Shown: positions 8,525 to 17,677, numbered from the stretch's first letter. The stretch: DNA of 64,000 bases from Polyangia bacterium (GCA_030424595.1 JAUHWG010000021.1:1-64000); one strand, 5' to 3'. Translations and numbers: made by a program. Notes: generated by a model not told the origin, from the sequence alone.

Positions 8525-9907
8525 ATGACGATGTGGGCCTCGATTGGGCCATTCGCGGGTGTTCTGGGGGGGCTTGGCCGTGTCGGAGGGAGCCGCGCCG
8601 GGGGGGACGAGCGGGTCCCACGGGGCGCCGCGTGTTTCGTTCGCCTCATCGCGGGAGTCGCGGGAGTCGCTGGCTGCGGCGGCCAGCCCGGGCAGGGCGG
8701 CACGCCGACCTGTCCCGAGGGGACGGAGTGCGCGACCCAAGGTCCGGCTGCGGATCCGGTCGACGCTCCGCCAGCGGGGGCGGCAGCGGGGTCGGCCGAT
8801 GCGGCCCGGTCGTGGTTCCGCGGCGGTCCCGGTACGCCGACGCCGCTCGGGGTCGCCGGGCCGGAGACGGCGCCGAGCCTCCTCTGGGAGGTCGAGCTCG
8901 GCGCTGCGATCACGGCCCAGGCGACCTTTGCCGAGGTCGCGGGGGGCGAGGTCGCGGCCTTCGTCGGGACCCACGCGGGGCGCTTTTCGGGGGTGGTCAG
9001 CGCCGGGCCCAAGGCCGGGACGATCGCCGTGGACCTCAACGTGCCGGGGATGATCTTCGGCACCGCAGCGAAGGCGGCCGACGGCAGCCTCGTCGTCGGC
9101 GCGGACGATGACACCGTCTACGCGGTCGACCCCGTGGCGGGGACGCTCCGCTGGTCGCGGCTGCTCGGCGCCTGCGATCCTCCGCGGGGACGGGGTCCCG
9201 AGGGGACGCGCTGCGACCCCGACGGCGGGCCGACGATCGGCGCAGGCGGCGACATCTACATCGGCGCAGACGGAGTCTACCGCCTGAGCCCTGCGGGGGT
9301 GGTGCGCTGGCACTATCCGCCGGCCGAGAGCGGGCCGACCTGGCATGTCGGCGCCGCCCCGGTGGTGACCCGTGAGGGGGAGGTGTTCGTCGGCGGTGAG
9401 GACGGTGCGCTCGTCGCCCTCGATCGCGACGGAGCGCTGCGCTGGCGGGTCGAGCTCGGCCCCGACGTCGACGGGGCGCCGGTGCTCCTGGACAACGGTC
9501 TCGTCGTCGCGGCCGCCGACGACGGACGGGTGATCGCCTTCGATCAACAGGGGGAGGAGCGCTGGGCCTTCACCGCCGGCAAAGAGGTAAGGGCGGCGCT
9601 CGCCGTCGCCGACGACGGCACGATCTACGCGGCGGCCCTCGACGGTCAGCTCTACGCGTTGCGCCCGGACGGGGCCCTTCGCTGGAGCTTCGCCGCGGGG
9701 GGGGCGATCGCGACCGCGCCGGTCGTCGACAGCGCGGGGCGGGTCTACTTCGGCTCACGCGACGACTTTGTCTACGCGGTGGACCGCTCCGGGCGAGAGC
9801 GCTGGCGCCTGGAGCTCCCCGAGGATGTCGACGCCGCCTTGGCGATCAGCGAGGAGGGCGTGCTCGTCGTCGGCTGTGACGATGGTCTGCTGCGGGGCTA
9901 TCGCTAG
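8525..9907 (+). CDS. PQQ-type beta-propeller lipoprotein
   Basis: About 460 residues. From residue ~110 onward it carries repeated blades of the PQQ/YncE type: VVGADDDTVYAVDPVAGTLRW, VFVGGEDGALVALDRDGALRW, VVAAADDGRVIAFDQQGEERW, IYAAALDGQLYALRPDGALRW, VYFGSRDDFVYAVDRSGRERW. Around eight repeats suggest a full propeller, acting as a scaffold or binding protein in the envelope. A lipobox-like VAGVAGC is preceded by an unusually long N-terminus. I chose the ATG at 8525 because AGGAA (8511-8515) lies 9 nt upstream, but the Cys is then near residue 51, so lipidation is uncertain. An ATG at 8495 is also in frame. Confidence 0.75.
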   Translation: MTMWASIGPFAGVLGGLGRVGGSRAGGDERVPRGAACFVRLIAGVAGVAGCGGQPGQGGTPTCPEGTECATQGPAADPVDAPPAGAAAGSADAARSWFRGGPGTPTPLGVAGPETAPSLLWEVELGAAITAQATFAEVAGGEVAAFVGTHAGRFSGVVSAGPKAGTIAVDLNVPGMIFGTAAKAADGSLVVGADDDTVYAVDPVAGTLRWSRLLGACDPPRGRGPEGTRCDPDGGPTIGAGGDIYIGADGVYRLSPAGVVRWHYPPAESGPTWHVGAAPVVTREGEVFVGGEDGALVALDRDGALRWRVELGPDVDGAPVLLDNGLVVAAADDGRVIAFDQQGEERWAFTAGKEVRAALAVADDGTIYAAALDGQLYALRPDGALRWSFAAGGAIATAPVVDSAGRVYFGSRDDFVYAVDRSGRERWRLELPEDVDAALAISEEGVLVVGCDDGLLRGYR

Positions 9908-10070
9908 CAGCCCCCTCGCCCCGCCGATCGTCGCCCCTCGCCCCTCCTCGCGTCGACAAGACGCCGCTCTATCCAGCCGCAGCGCGAGCCTTGGCCGAGA
10001 CGAGCGGCGGCGAAGGCTGGAGAGTGAGCGGTCGTCGGCCGTGCCTGTGATCGTCGAGGATCGGTGGCCG
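9905..10070 (+). repeat. Possible degenerate copy of the dispersed palindromic element
   Basis: The segment begins CTAGCAGCCC at the stop codon of the propeller gene, exactly as the intact element at 31309 begins, and contains GTCGACAAGACGCCGCTCTA where the intact copy has TTCGACGAAACGCCGCTGTA. The rest is poorly conserved. Confidence 0.3.
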
Positions 10071-10143
10071 GGCGAAAGCCCGCGTGTGCCAGGGCACTCG
10101 CCCGGATCTTGATGGCTCGCCGGGGCCGTGCAAGCTTGCCGCC

Positions 10144-12135
10144 GTGTCGAGTCAGAAGACGAGGGAGAGCGGTGCCGAAGCGGTGGCAGCCCGCCTTCAA
10201 GTAAACCCAGGCGGCTTCGCCTTCGCGGTCCGTACCGACGGCGAGGGGTCGATCTTTATCCCGCCAGGCCGCTTCGCTCCGGCGATCGACGGCGATGATG
10301 TGATGGTCCGTTATTGGTCCGCAGAGCGCGGCTTTGAGGGGACCGTCGACGAGGTCGTCGGCCGCGGCCGGACCCGGATCACCGGGATGTTGCGGCAGGC
10401 CGGGCGCTTTTGGGTGCTCGATCCCGACGACCCGCGGATCCTCAACCACGCTGAGATCGCGAAGGGGGGGCCGCGGATCACCGATCAGGTGGTCGTCGCC
10501 AAGATCGTGACCTACCCCGGACGCGGCCAGGAGAACCTGATCGTCGAGGTTGAGAAGGTGCTCGGCGAGCCGGGGGCTCTCGCGACCGAGCAGGCGAAGG
10601 TGCTCATCGAGCACAACATCGACACCGAGTTTCCGGCGGACGTGCTCGCCGAGGCGGCGAAGGTGCCGACCGAGGTCGGCCCCGAGGATCTGGTCGGCCG
10701 CGATGATCTCCGCGACCTGCCCTTTATGACGATCGATCCCGACGACGCGCGCGACTTCGACGATGCCGTCGCGGTCGAGCTTCTCGGCGATGATCTCGAG
10801 CTCGGGGAGATGCGCCTCCACGTTGCCGTCGCCGATGTCTCCCACTACGTCCGCGAGGGGACGGCGATCGAGCGTGAGGCGATCTGGCGCTGCTTCTCCG
10901 CCTACCTGCCGAACCAGGCGATCCCGATGCTGCCGGAGGCGCTGAGCTCCCACCTCTGCTCGCTGGTGCCGGAGCAGGATCGCTGCGCGATGGTCATCAG
11001 CATGACGATCGACGCCGGCGGGGTCAGCCGCGACGTCGAGGTCCGGGCGGCGGTGATCCACAGCCGCGCGCGCCTGACCTACGGGATGGCGGCCAAGGAG
11101 CTCGAGACCACCGGTCACCTCGGCGAGGCCGTCGGCGAGCGGGTCCACCTCCTGCGACGCTGCGCGGATCGCCTGCGACGGCGGCGTCTCAGCAACGGCG
11201 CGATCGAGCTCAACCTGCCGGAGATCCGGGTGGTGCTCGACGAGGACGATCCGACGCGGATCCGGGACATCGTCCCGAGCCGGTCTTCGCGGTCGATGAC
11301 CCGGGCCTACAACCTCATCGAGGAGCTGATGCTCGCGGCCAACGAGGCCGCCGCCGCGGTCGCGCTCAGGCACAAGCTGCCGATGGTCTATCGGATCCAC
11401 GCGCCGCCGGACGAGGAGCGCCTGGCGAAGCTGGCGACCGCCGCCGAGGTGCTCGGCGTCCGCGTCGACCCGGAGAAGATGACCAGCCCGCGCGGCTTTC
11501 AGAAGCTCGTCGGCAAGATCAAGACCCACCCGCGGGTCCAGGCGATCAACATGCTGATGCTCCGGGCGATGTCGCAGGCGGAGTACACGGTCGACAACAT
11601 CGGCCACTTCGCCCTCGCCAGCGGCGGCTACGTCCACTTCACCTCGCCCATCCGTCGCTACCCCGACGTCATCGCCCACCGGGTGCTGAAGGCCCACCTC
11701 AAGCGCACCGGCGGCAAGGCGGGCCCTGAGCCGGTCCCGGAGATGCCGGACAAGGAGACCAGCGCCGGTCGGGCCCAGCGTTCGAGCCTGCGCGAGCGCG
11801 AGGTCATGCAGGCCGAGCGCGACAGCAAGAGCCTCTACGCCGCCTCGTTCATGCGCGAGCGGATCGGCGACCGCTTCGAGGGCTCGATCTCCGGGATGGC
11901 CCAGAGCGGGATCTTCGTCGCCTTAGAGCACCCCTTCGTCGACGGCATGATCCGACTGAACGCGCTCGAGCGCGATCGCGGCGAGGCCTTCGAGATCGAG
12001 GCGAACCGCGTGCGGCTGGTGGGCCGCCGGAGCAACTTCACCCTGTGCATCGGCGACCGTCTGATGGTCGAGGTCGTCGACGCCGACATCTCGCGACGCC
12101 GGGTCGAGCTCGCCCTGATCGCGAAGCTCAGCTAG
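10144..12135 (+). CDS. rnr: Ribonuclease R (RNB family 3'-5' exoribonuclease)
   Basis: Processive 3'-5' exoribonuclease for structured RNA, about 663 residues from GTG 10144 (683 from the ATG at 10084, which gives an atypical N-terminus). An N-terminal cold-shock-like OB region (GGFAFAVRTDGEGSIFIPP) is followed by the RNB catalytic domain, whose metal-binding motif is clear: TIDPDDARDFDDAVAV. Further RNB motifs are HVAVADVSHYV, NLIEELMLAANEAAA and HFTSPIRRYPDVIAHRVL. A C-terminal S1 domain (FEGSISGMAQSGIFVAL, VDGMIRL) closes the protein. The stop codon overlaps the first bases of a palindromic element. Close to the usual length for short RNase R forms without extended basic tail. Confidence 0.92.
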   Translation: MSSQKTRESGAEAVAARLQVNPGGFAFAVRTDGEGSIFIPPGRFAPAIDGDDVMVRYWSAERGFEGTVDEVVGRGRTRITGMLRQAGRFWVLDPDDPRILNHAEIAKGGPRITDQVVVAKIVTYPGRGQENLIVEVEKVLGEPGALATEQAKVLIEHNIDTEFPADVLAEAAKVPTEVGPEDLVGRDDLRDLPFMTIDPDDARDFDDAVAVELLGDDLELGEMRLHVAVADVSHYVREGTAIEREAIWRCFSAYLPNQAIPMLPEALSSHLCSLVPEQDRCAMVISMTIDAGGVSRDVEVRAAVIHSRARLTYGMAAKELETTGHLGEAVGERVHLLRRCADRLRRRRLSNGAIELNLPEIRVVLDEDDPTRIRDIVPSRSSRSMTRAYNLIEELMLAANEAAAAVALRHKLPMVYRIHAPPDEERLAKLATAAEVLGVRVDPEKMTSPRGFQKLVGKIKTHPRVQAINMLMLRAMSQAEYTVDNIGHFALASGGYVHFTSPIRRYPDVIAHRVLKAHLKRTGGKAGPEPVPEMPDKETSAGRAQRSSLREREVMQAERDSKSLYAASFMRERIGDRFEGSISGMAQSGIFVALEHPFVDGMIRLNALERDRGEAFEIEANRVRLVGRRSNFTLCIGDRLMVEVVDADISRRRVELALIAKLS

Positions 12136-12294
12136 GAGGCTGTGGAGGGAGCCCCTGTGCTCTCGCGCTGCAAGCGTCGGCCCGCTCGGGCTGCGGCGAA
12201 ACGCCGCTGCACAGGGCCTTCGTAGAAGCTCGGCCGGAGTCGACAGGAGGGGCGAGGGCCCGCGAGAGCGCGCGCGATCCTTGCCACAGCCTCC
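12132..12294 (+). repeat. Dispersed palindromic element, copy 3
   Basis: Starts CTAGGAGGCTGTGG at the RNase R stop codon and ends CCACAGCCTCC, giving about 10-bp terminal inverted repeats. Internal blocks CTGTGCTCTCGCGC, GGCGAAACGCCGCTG, GGGGCGAGGGC and GCGAGAGCGCGCG align in order with the element at 31309-31476. Confidence 0.7.
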
Positions 12295-12350
12295 GAGCTC
12301 GGCGGGCTCCGGGCGTCGGCTCTTCGGTGGGCAGCGATCCCTGCGGGTGC

Positions 12351-12362
12351 TAGCGTGAGGGG
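12351..12362 (+). promoter_or_regulatory. Putative -10 box, leaderless start of the gene at 12363
   Basis: TAGCGT (12351-12356) is followed by 6 nt and the ATG at 12363, so transcription would begin at or next to the A of the start codon. Confidence 0.45.
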
Positions 12363-12755
12363 ATGGAGCGATACGTCCGGCGCACACTCTGCCTCCTCAT
12401 GGGATCGCTGGTGGTCGCCGGGCTGGTCTTCATCCTCGCCCTCGTGACAGGCGCCGCCGGCGGTGCCCCGGCGATCGAGGTGCTCTGGCGCCTCTCCGGC
12501 CTGGGCGCGGCCTGTGTCGGCAGCTTTGTCGGCGCGGTCGGCATCGGCCTCCTCCGGGATCATCCGAAGGGCGGCCGGATCCTCGAGTGGATGGTGCTCC
12601 TCTTGGCCCTCGCGCTCGTCGCCTCCTTTGTCGCGGCGACCCAGGGGCTGGTCTCGCTCTGGGTGACGCTCGGCGTCGGCCTCGCCCTGATCGTCCTCTG
12701 GGGGCTCTGGCTCGCCTCGCAGCTCGTCGACCTCGATCGCTGGCGCCGCCGCTGA
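12363..12755 (+). CDS. Small four-helix membrane protein
   Basis: 130 residues with four hydrophobic segments: about 8-31 (LCLLMGSLVVAGLVFILALV), 42-65 (LWRLSGLGAACVGSFVGAVGIGL), 76-95 (WMVLLLALALVASFVAA) and 98-122 (LVSLWVTLGVGLALIVLWGLWL). Charged ends (MERYVRR, DRWRRR) fit an inner-membrane protein with both termini in the cytosol by the positive-inside rule. I do not recognise a family. It stands alone between a palindromic element and a convergent gene. Confidence 0.65.
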   Translation: MERYVRRTLCLLMGSLVVAGLVFILALVTGAAGGAPAIEVLWRLSGLGAACVGSFVGAVGIGLLRDHPKGGRILEWMVLLLALALVASFVAATQGLVSLWVTLGVGLALIVLWGLWLASQLVDLDRWRRR

Positions 12756-12922
12756 GCCGCGTCGTCGGCCTTGAGGTCGACGACGTGGGTGCCTCCGTCG
12801 ACCCGCGACTGCCGGGGGATTCCTGCCCGCGAGCGGCGGCCTGAGGCGCTCGAAGCTCCGTCAGAGCTCGCAGCGGAAGGCCGTGGGGGCGCCGACCCGC
12901 GCAGGCTGCCAAAGGTCGAACG

Positions 12923-12950
12923 CCTGGCTTTAGGGCCAGGTCTCCTGGCC
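12923..12950. terminator. Hairpins between convergent genes
   Basis: Two overlapping stems, CCTGGC/GCCAGG (12923-12940) and GGCCAGG/CCTGGCC with a 3-nt loop (12934-12950), lie just before the stop at 12959 of the minus-strand gene. They could end transcripts from either side. Confidence 0.45.
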
Positions 12951-12958
12951 GCGACCGC

Positions 12959-14014
12959 CTAGAACTCGAGCGCCAGGCCGAGGAACCAGGTCGAGTCGCC
13001 GAGGCTCATCGAATCTTTGCGGCCGAAGTTGTCGATCCGCGAGAACTGATACTCACCGAAGATATAGGTGTGGTTGATCCCGGTGGTCCGGTCGAGGTTG
13101 CGCGAGGTGCCGCGCTCGAGGAAGTCGAGCTGGAGCATCCCGCCGACGTTGAGCTGATAGCCCCACACCCCGCCGAGGGCCTTCTCGCCGCGGCTGTTGC
13201 GGGAGAGGTTGCCGTTGCCGTCCTTGGACCACCACAGGGCCCAGGCGAGCCCGCCCTTGCCGTAGGGGACGATCGGGATGTTCCAGCGATCGGCGAAGAG
13301 CTCGACCCGGTAGACGAGCTGGAGCGCCATCGGCATCGTCCAGAAGACCGTCGAGTCGGCCTCGGAGCGGACCGAGTCGGCGTCGGGATCGGGATCGGCG
13401 AGCAGCGCCTTGGCCGAGTCGCGGAAGAACGAGAGGCTGTAGCCGAGGCCGAGGGGGCCGACCCCGCCGGGGTTGAGGAATTGCCACTCGAAGGCGGCGG
13501 CGCCCATCAGCCCGCGCTTGGGATCGTCGTTGGTGACCCCGCGCTCGTCGGTCCGGCCGAAGACCTTGCCGTAGGGGCCGAAGGCGTCGGGACCGTTGTA
13601 GTTGAGGTCGACGTCCGGCAGGTAGGGGCCGAACTTGAGCTCTAGGGCGAAGCGCTGCGGCGACTCGTACTTGGCGTAGCCCTTCTTGCCGACGGGCTGC
13701 TTGAGGGCCTGACTGAGGCCATCACCGGCCTGGCGCTCGACGGCGACGGCGGCCGGAGGTGACTGCTCGGTCGAGGGGCGCTCGGCCCAGGGATCGCCCT
13801 CTTCGGGGTCGAGCGGCTCGCCCGGGTCGCCCTCAGGGGCCATCTGTGGCTCCTCGGCGCTCGGCTCCAGGGGAGCCTCCTCCTCCGCAGCTGGCGCGTC
13901 GGGGTCGACCTCCGCCGCCTCGAGGGTGTCGTCCGTGACAGGTGGATCGGCCGGCGTCGACGCAGGCGCCGCCAGCTCGCTCACGAGGAGGAGGGTCGCT
14001 AGGGTGGTGCTCAC
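12959..14014 (-). CDS. Outer-membrane beta-barrel protein (MXAN_2562-like)
   Basis: 351 residues from GTG 14014, which overlaps the stop of the upstream gene as GTGA. Residues 1-15 (TTLATLLLVSELAAPAS) may be a short signal peptide. An acidic Pro/Glu/Ala-rich linker (about 20-100) precedes a strand-rich domain: RFALELKFGPYLPDVD, AAFEWQF, LGLGYSLSFFRD, MPMALQLVYRVELFADRWNIPIVPYGKGGLAWAL, YQLNVGGMLQLDFLE, IFGEYQFSRID. The protein ends in STWFLGLALEF, with the C-terminal Phe typical of Bam substrates. The layout matches the myxobacterial MXAN_2562-type barrel family, a label I give with moderate certainty. Function unknown. Confidence 0.75.
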   Translation of the reverse strand: MSTTLATLLLVSELAAPASTPADPPVTDDTLEAAEVDPDAPAAEEEAPLEPSAEEPQMAPEGDPGEPLDPEEGDPWAERPSTEQSPPAAVAVERQAGDGLSQALKQPVGKKGYAKYESPQRFALELKFGPYLPDVDLNYNGPDAFGPYGKVFGRTDERGVTNDDPKRGLMGAAAFEWQFLNPGGVGPLGLGYSLSFFRDSAKALLADPDPDADSVRSEADSTVFWTMPMALQLVYRVELFADRWNIPIVPYGKGGLAWALWWSKDGNGNLSRNSRGEKALGGVWGYQLNVGGMLQLDFLERGTSRNLDRTTGINHTYIFGEYQFSRIDNFGRKDSMSLGDSTWFLGLALEF

Positions 14015-15468
14015 GCGATCGTCCTGATGCGTCGGCGGCCGGCCGCCAGGAGGCCTAGGCCGAGGACAAGGGCGAAGCCGCCGAGGTCATCGCCCTCGGG
14101 GTCGACGCTGCAAAAACCGGAGCGGCCGCAGACGTCGCCGTCGGCCTCACATTGCTCCCAGAGATCGTTGGTCTGGACCGGCACGATCCCGTCGATCTTG
14201 CCGACGGTGATCGGGTTGCCCGACTGGTCGTAGGCGACGAGGAGGAAGTTGTACTCCTTGTCGTTTTGGAGGCCGCTGATCCGGACGTTGCTCGTCGCGC
14301 CGGCGATGTGCTCGCTGCAGACGTAGTCCCACTTGAGGCTGCACATGCCGGTCGCGGGGCGATCCTCGGGACAGGCCGTGCTCACGGGGACGTCGCTGCC
14401 GGTGGTGCCGGTGGTGGCGTCGGTGGTGGCGTCGGTGGTGCCGGTGGTCATGTCGCCGGTGGTGCCGGTGGTCATGTCGCCGGTGGTGCCGGTGGTCATG
14501 TCGCCGGTGGTGTCGCCGGTGGTGTCGCCGGTGGTGTCGCCGGTGGTCGAACTCTCGCTCCCCGGGGCCTCCCAGAAGGCGCCGTCGGGGCAGAGGTTCT
14601 CTTTGGTGTAGTAGATCGTGCCGTAGGTGTTGGAGGCGATCCCCGGGTCCTTGACGAGCCCCTCGATCGCTGGGAGGCCGGTGTCGGCCTCTTCACAGAG
14701 GACCCGGTAGCCGTAGGCGTCGGTGCCACCGGCCGGGAGCGTCCAGTTCACGACCACGGCGGAGTCGCCGACGGCGGCGCTGAGGCTGTCCTCGCTGGGG
14801 AGGTTGAGCGGCGGCTGGAAGTCGGCGGTGATCCCCTTCGCCGTCCCGTCGAGGAAGTTCATGTTCTGCGTGCCGGTGACGAAGAACTCCTCCGCCTGAC
14901 AACCAGCGCTCGAGTCGGTCTGTCCGCAGAGCCAGATCCCCCCTTCGCCCGTCGGGCCCGTACAGGAGCCTGCCGGCGTCGCGACCGCGGGGATCCGCGA
15001 TGCGAGGTCGTTGACGTTGACCAGGTCGGCGATCCCTGCGATCAACCAGATCGGCGAGAAGAGGACGCTCTGTCCGGAGGTGTAGGTCGTGCTCTGGGCT
15101 GAGGAGAACTTCGCGCAGGGCTTGAACTGCGGGTTGAAGGAGCTCTCCGCGGTGGCGCAGTTCGAGCCGATATAGCCGTCGATCGTCGTCGGCGTGTAGG
15201 TCGTGCCGGTGCTGAGCAGGCGGATCTGGGCCTCGATCTGTTGGCCGCACTCGCAGCGCGCCTGGTTGACGAAGAGGTTCATGTCCTGCTGCGACATCTG
15301 CCGCCCGCGGTCGCTGTTCTCGTCCGTCACGTAGTAGCGGATGTCGAACGCGTCGGCGCCAGGGGCAGAGCTACCGCCGCCGGTGTCGGGCGATTGAGCC
15401 CACGCTGGCGCGGCGGTCAGGAAGAGGAGCGTCGAAGCGACGGCGGTGAGGAGGGTGCGATCTCGCAT
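14011..15468 (-). CDS. Secreted protein with TTGD repeats and variant MYXO-CTERM tail
   Basis: 485 residues. MRDRTLLTAVASTLLFLTAAPAWA is a clear signal peptide, so I start at 15468; ATG 15486 is six codons upstream. The central part has several cysteines and possible fibronectin-like strands (VVVNWTLPAGGTDAYGYRVLC). A stretch around 14400-14545 encodes TTGD/MTTGTTGD repeats and acts as a linker. The C-terminus is GRSGFCSVDPEGDDLGGFALVLGLGLLAAGRRR, a Cys, hydrophobic segment and Arg cluster like MYXO-CTERM but with only one nearby Cys. Such proteins are thought to be processed by myxosortase and anchored at the surface. Translationally coupled to the downstream barrel gene, so the two may work together. 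Confidence 0.75.
   Translation of the reverse strand: MRDRTLLTAVASTLLFLTAAPAWAQSPDTGGGSSAPGADAFDIRYYVTDENSDRGRQMSQQDMNLFVNQARCECGQQIEAQIRLLSTGTTYTPTTIDGYIGSNCATAESSFNPQFKPCAKFSSAQSTTYTSGQSVLFSPIWLIAGIADLVNVNDLASRIPAVATPAGSCTGPTGEGGIWLCGQTDSSAGCQAEEFFVTGTQNMNFLDGTAKGITADFQPPLNLPSEDSLSAAVGDSAVVVNWTLPAGGTDAYGYRVLCEEADTGLPAIEGLVKDPGIASNTYGTIYYTKENLCPDGAFWEAPGSESSTTGDTTGDTTGDTTGDMTTGTTGDMTTGTTGDMTTGTTDATTDATTGTTGSDVPVSTACPEDRPATGMCSLKWDYVCSEHIAGATSNVRISGLQNDKEYNFLLVAYDQSGNPITVGKIDGIVPVQTNDLWEQCEADGDVCGRSGFCSVDPEGDDLGGFALVLGLGLLAAGRRRIRTIA
14398..14545 (-). repeat. Tandem repeats encoding TTGD/MTTGTTGD
   Basis: Units built from GTCGCCGGTGGT and GGTGCCGGTGGTCAT are repeated about a dozen times, with near-identical copies that suggest recent slippage. 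All copies keep the reading frame. Confidence 0.8.
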
Positions 15469-15486
15469 GGGCTGCGTCCCGGCCAT

Positions 15487-15812
15487 TCTGCAATGTTTCG
15501 TCCGTTGCAACCAGGGTGCCAGCGCACGCAGGTGCGCGCTCGTCGTGAATTGCCGGGTCTGGGCTCCGGACTGCGGGTCGGCTCGTGACAAAATGTCAGG
15601 GAAGGTCGCGGATGGCTGCCTCATCGGCGAATCCTCGGGTTCCTGGCCGTCGCCGAGAGGCGGGCTCGATCGCCCGCGGCCCGGCTGCTCCGGCGGATGT
15701 TCTCTCGCGTACGGGAGGAGCCTCGGAGGGCGCGGGCGCAGCCATCACGACGGCGAAGAGCGCGAGCTTCGCGCGGCGGACGGCGGACGGCGATGCCCGT
15801 CGTGGCGTTCGA
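15487..15812. other. Gene-free stretch
   Basis: Lies between the start of the MYXO-CTERM-like gene and the end of the methyltransferase gene, both on the minus strand. It must hold the promoter of the former near 15490-15550. I see no gene, convincing terminator or repeat in it. Confidence 0.4.
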
Positions 15813-16481
15813 TCAGTCGCGGACCTTGCGGGCGAGCATCACCCCGTCGCGGACGGAGAGCAGGACCTGCTCGACCCGCGGATCGTCGGCGACCTTGCGG
15901 TTGAAGGCGACGATCGCCTGGTCGCTGGCGGCCTGTGGGTCGACGACCTTGCCGCTCCACAGGGTGTTGTCGCCGATGATCAGGCCGCCGACGGGGACGA
16001 GGGGGAGGACGGCGTCCCAGTAGGCGCAGTAGTTCTCCTTGTCGGCGTCGATGAAGACCAGGTCAAAGCGCTGACCCTCGGCGGCGAGCTCGGCGATGGT
16101 GTCGAGCGCTGGCGCCAAGCGGATCGTGATCCGATCCCCGTACCCGCTCTGATCGAAGAAGCGGCGGGCGACGGCGGTGGCGACCGGGTCGACGTCGCAG
16201 GTGATGAGCTGGCCGTCGCTCGGCAGGGCGCTCGCCATCGCCAGCCCCGAGTAGCCGCTGTAGGTGCCGATCTCGAGGATTCGCGCGGCGCCGGCGATGC
16301 TGACGAGGAGTCGGAGGAGCGCTCCCTCGACCCGGCCGACCTGCATCTGCGGCATCGCCAGGGTGCTCTGGGTCTCGTCGCGGAGGCGCTCGAAGAGCTC
16401 GCCCTCGGGAGTCGCGTGCTCGTGGACGTAGTCGGCGATCGCGGGATGGAGCAGCGTGATCTCGTTTCTAGCGGCGCTCAT
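15813..16481 (-). CDS. Class I SAM-dependent O-methyltransferase (caffeoyl-CoA/COMT-like)
   Basis: 222 residues, the usual length of the Methyltransf_3 family. The SAM-binding motif ILEIGTYSGYSGLAMA is at about residues 69-84, followed by the acidic ITCDVDP, and the metal/catalytic region FDLVFIDADKENYCAYWD (about 142-159) and GGLIIGDNTLWSGKV (about 168-182). These enzymes methylate hydroxyls of catechols or related small molecules using a divalent metal; the actual substrate cannot be read from sequence. Its ATG overlaps the stop of the aminotransferase gene as ATGA, so the two are translationally coupled and may act on the same compound. Confidence 0.85.
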   Translation of the reverse strand: MSAARNEITLLHPAIADYVHEHATPEGELFERLRDETQSTLAMPQMQVGRVEGALLRLLVSIAGAARILEIGTYSGYSGLAMASALPSDGQLITCDVDPVATAVARRFFDQSGYGDRITIRLAPALDTIAELAAEGQRFDLVFIDADKENYCAYWDAVLPLVPVGGLIIGDNTLWSGKVVDPQAASDQAIVAFNRKVADDPRVEQVLLSVRDGVMLARKVRD

Positions 16482-17677
16482 GGGCCGGACCCTACCACCT
16501 GCTGCGCGAGGTTCACGAGCCCTTCAACGCCGCCGCGGAAGGTCGCCTCGGGGGTGATGAGCGAGAGGGCGAGGTGGGGGGTCTCGAGGTCGAAGAGGTA
16601 TCCCGGCTGGGTGATGACGCCAGCGCGGGCGAGGAGGAGCCGAGCCCACTCGAGGTCGTCGAGGCCGACCTGCGGCAGGCGGACCAGCGCGGTCCAGCCC
16701 CCCTCGACGGCGCAGGGGGTGAGGGCGGAGCCGCGACAGGAGGCGCCGAGGGCCCTGACGTTCGCCCGCAGGCGCGCGCAGATCGACGCCTGGATCGCCG
16801 GGACCGCCGCGAGCAGGACAGGGGCCGCCCGCTGCGTCGGCGTCGAGGCGCTGAGGAAGGTGTCGTGGACGATCTCCAGGCGTGAGAGGGCCGCCTGGGC
16901 GAGCGCTGGAGGGCCGTCGACGATGGTCCATGCGAGCTTCATCTGCGGCAGGGCGGCGATCTTGGAGAGGCCCGAGAGGGTGAAGGTCAGGGCCTTGGGG
17001 TGACCGCCGAGCGGCGACGCGTACGCTCCGGTGACGAGCGGATAGTCGAAGAAGACCTCGTCGACGATGACCGCGAGGGAGCGCTCTGCCGCGAGGTTGT
17101 CGAGCGCCGCCAGGGTCGCGGGATCGAGGTAATTGCCGGTGGGGTTGTTGGGGGCGATCGCGACGATCGCCCGGGGCCGGGCGGCGGCGGCGAGGCGCTC
17201 GCGGAGGTCCGCGAGGTCGACATGCCAGGCCCCGTCGTAGGCGAGCCGGTAGGGGACGAGGGTGATCGCCGCGAGGTCGGCGAGGTAGCCGAGGAGGGGG
17301 TAGCTCGGGCTCGGGATCAGGACGGTGTCCCCGGGGTCGGCGAGGATCGAGAAGGCCGCGGCGTAGGCCTCGCTCGTCGAGGCGCTCAGGCAGATCCTCG
17401 ACGGGTCGATCGTCAGGTCGCGCTGTGAGGCGTAGTAGTCGGCGATGGCTCTGCGCGCGCAGTGGAGGCCCCGCGACGCGGGTTCGTAGCGGGCGTCGCC
17501 GGGGTCTCCGAGGCTCTCGTAGAGGCTGGGCGGGTGCAGGAGGTCGACGGTGGTCGGGTTGCTGACGCTCAGGTCGAGGAGCGCTCGGCCTGTGGTGCGG
17601 GCCTCGGCGCGGGCCGAGGCTATCGCCGCGGCGAAGGGGGACGGTGAGCTTGTCCAGGCGGTGCGGCGCGAGAACAC
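16478..17677 (-). CDS. Class I/II PLP-dependent aminotransferase
   Basis: 399 residues from GTG 17677. Fold-type I signatures are present: YEPASRGLHCARRAIADYY near residue 60, NNPTGN (about 180), VDEVFFDY (about 205) and the PLP lysine in LSGLSKIAALPQMKLAW (about 240). It transfers amino groups between amino and keto acids, or belongs to the aspartate/alanine aminotransferase-like group; substrate not predictable. There is no Met near the N-terminus. The GTG start is supported by TACAAG ending 6 nt upstream and by the fit to family length. First gene of a two-gene unit with the O-methyltransferase. Confidence 0.85.
   Translation of the reverse strand: MFSRRTAWTSSPSPFAAAIASARAEARTTGRALLDLSVSNPTTVDLLHPPSLYESLGDPGDARYEPASRGLHCARRAIADYYASQRDLTIDPSRICLSASTSEAYAAAFSILADPGDTVLIPSPSYPLLGYLADLAAITLVPYRLAYDGAWHVDLADLRERLAAAARPRAIVAIAPNNPTGNYLDPATLAALDNLAAERSLAVIVDEVFFDYPLVTGAYASPLGGHPKALTFTLSGLSKIAALPQMKLAWTIVDGPPALAQAALSRLEIVHDTFLSASTPTQRAAPVLLAAVPAIQASICARLRANVRALGASCRGSALTPCAVEGGWTALVRLPQVGLDDLEWARLLLARAGVITQPGYLFDLETPHLALSLITPEATFRGGVEGLVNLAQQVVGSGP

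Noticed and set aside
9904..11697. 597-codon minus-strand frame opposite RNase R
   Set aside because: Shadow of the RNB domain gene, His/Asp/Arg-rich without motifs.
16482..16494. TAGGGT box before the methyltransferase start as a leaderless promoter
   Set aside because: It lies inside the coupled aminotransferase coding end, so it may be chance; not counted among the nine cases.
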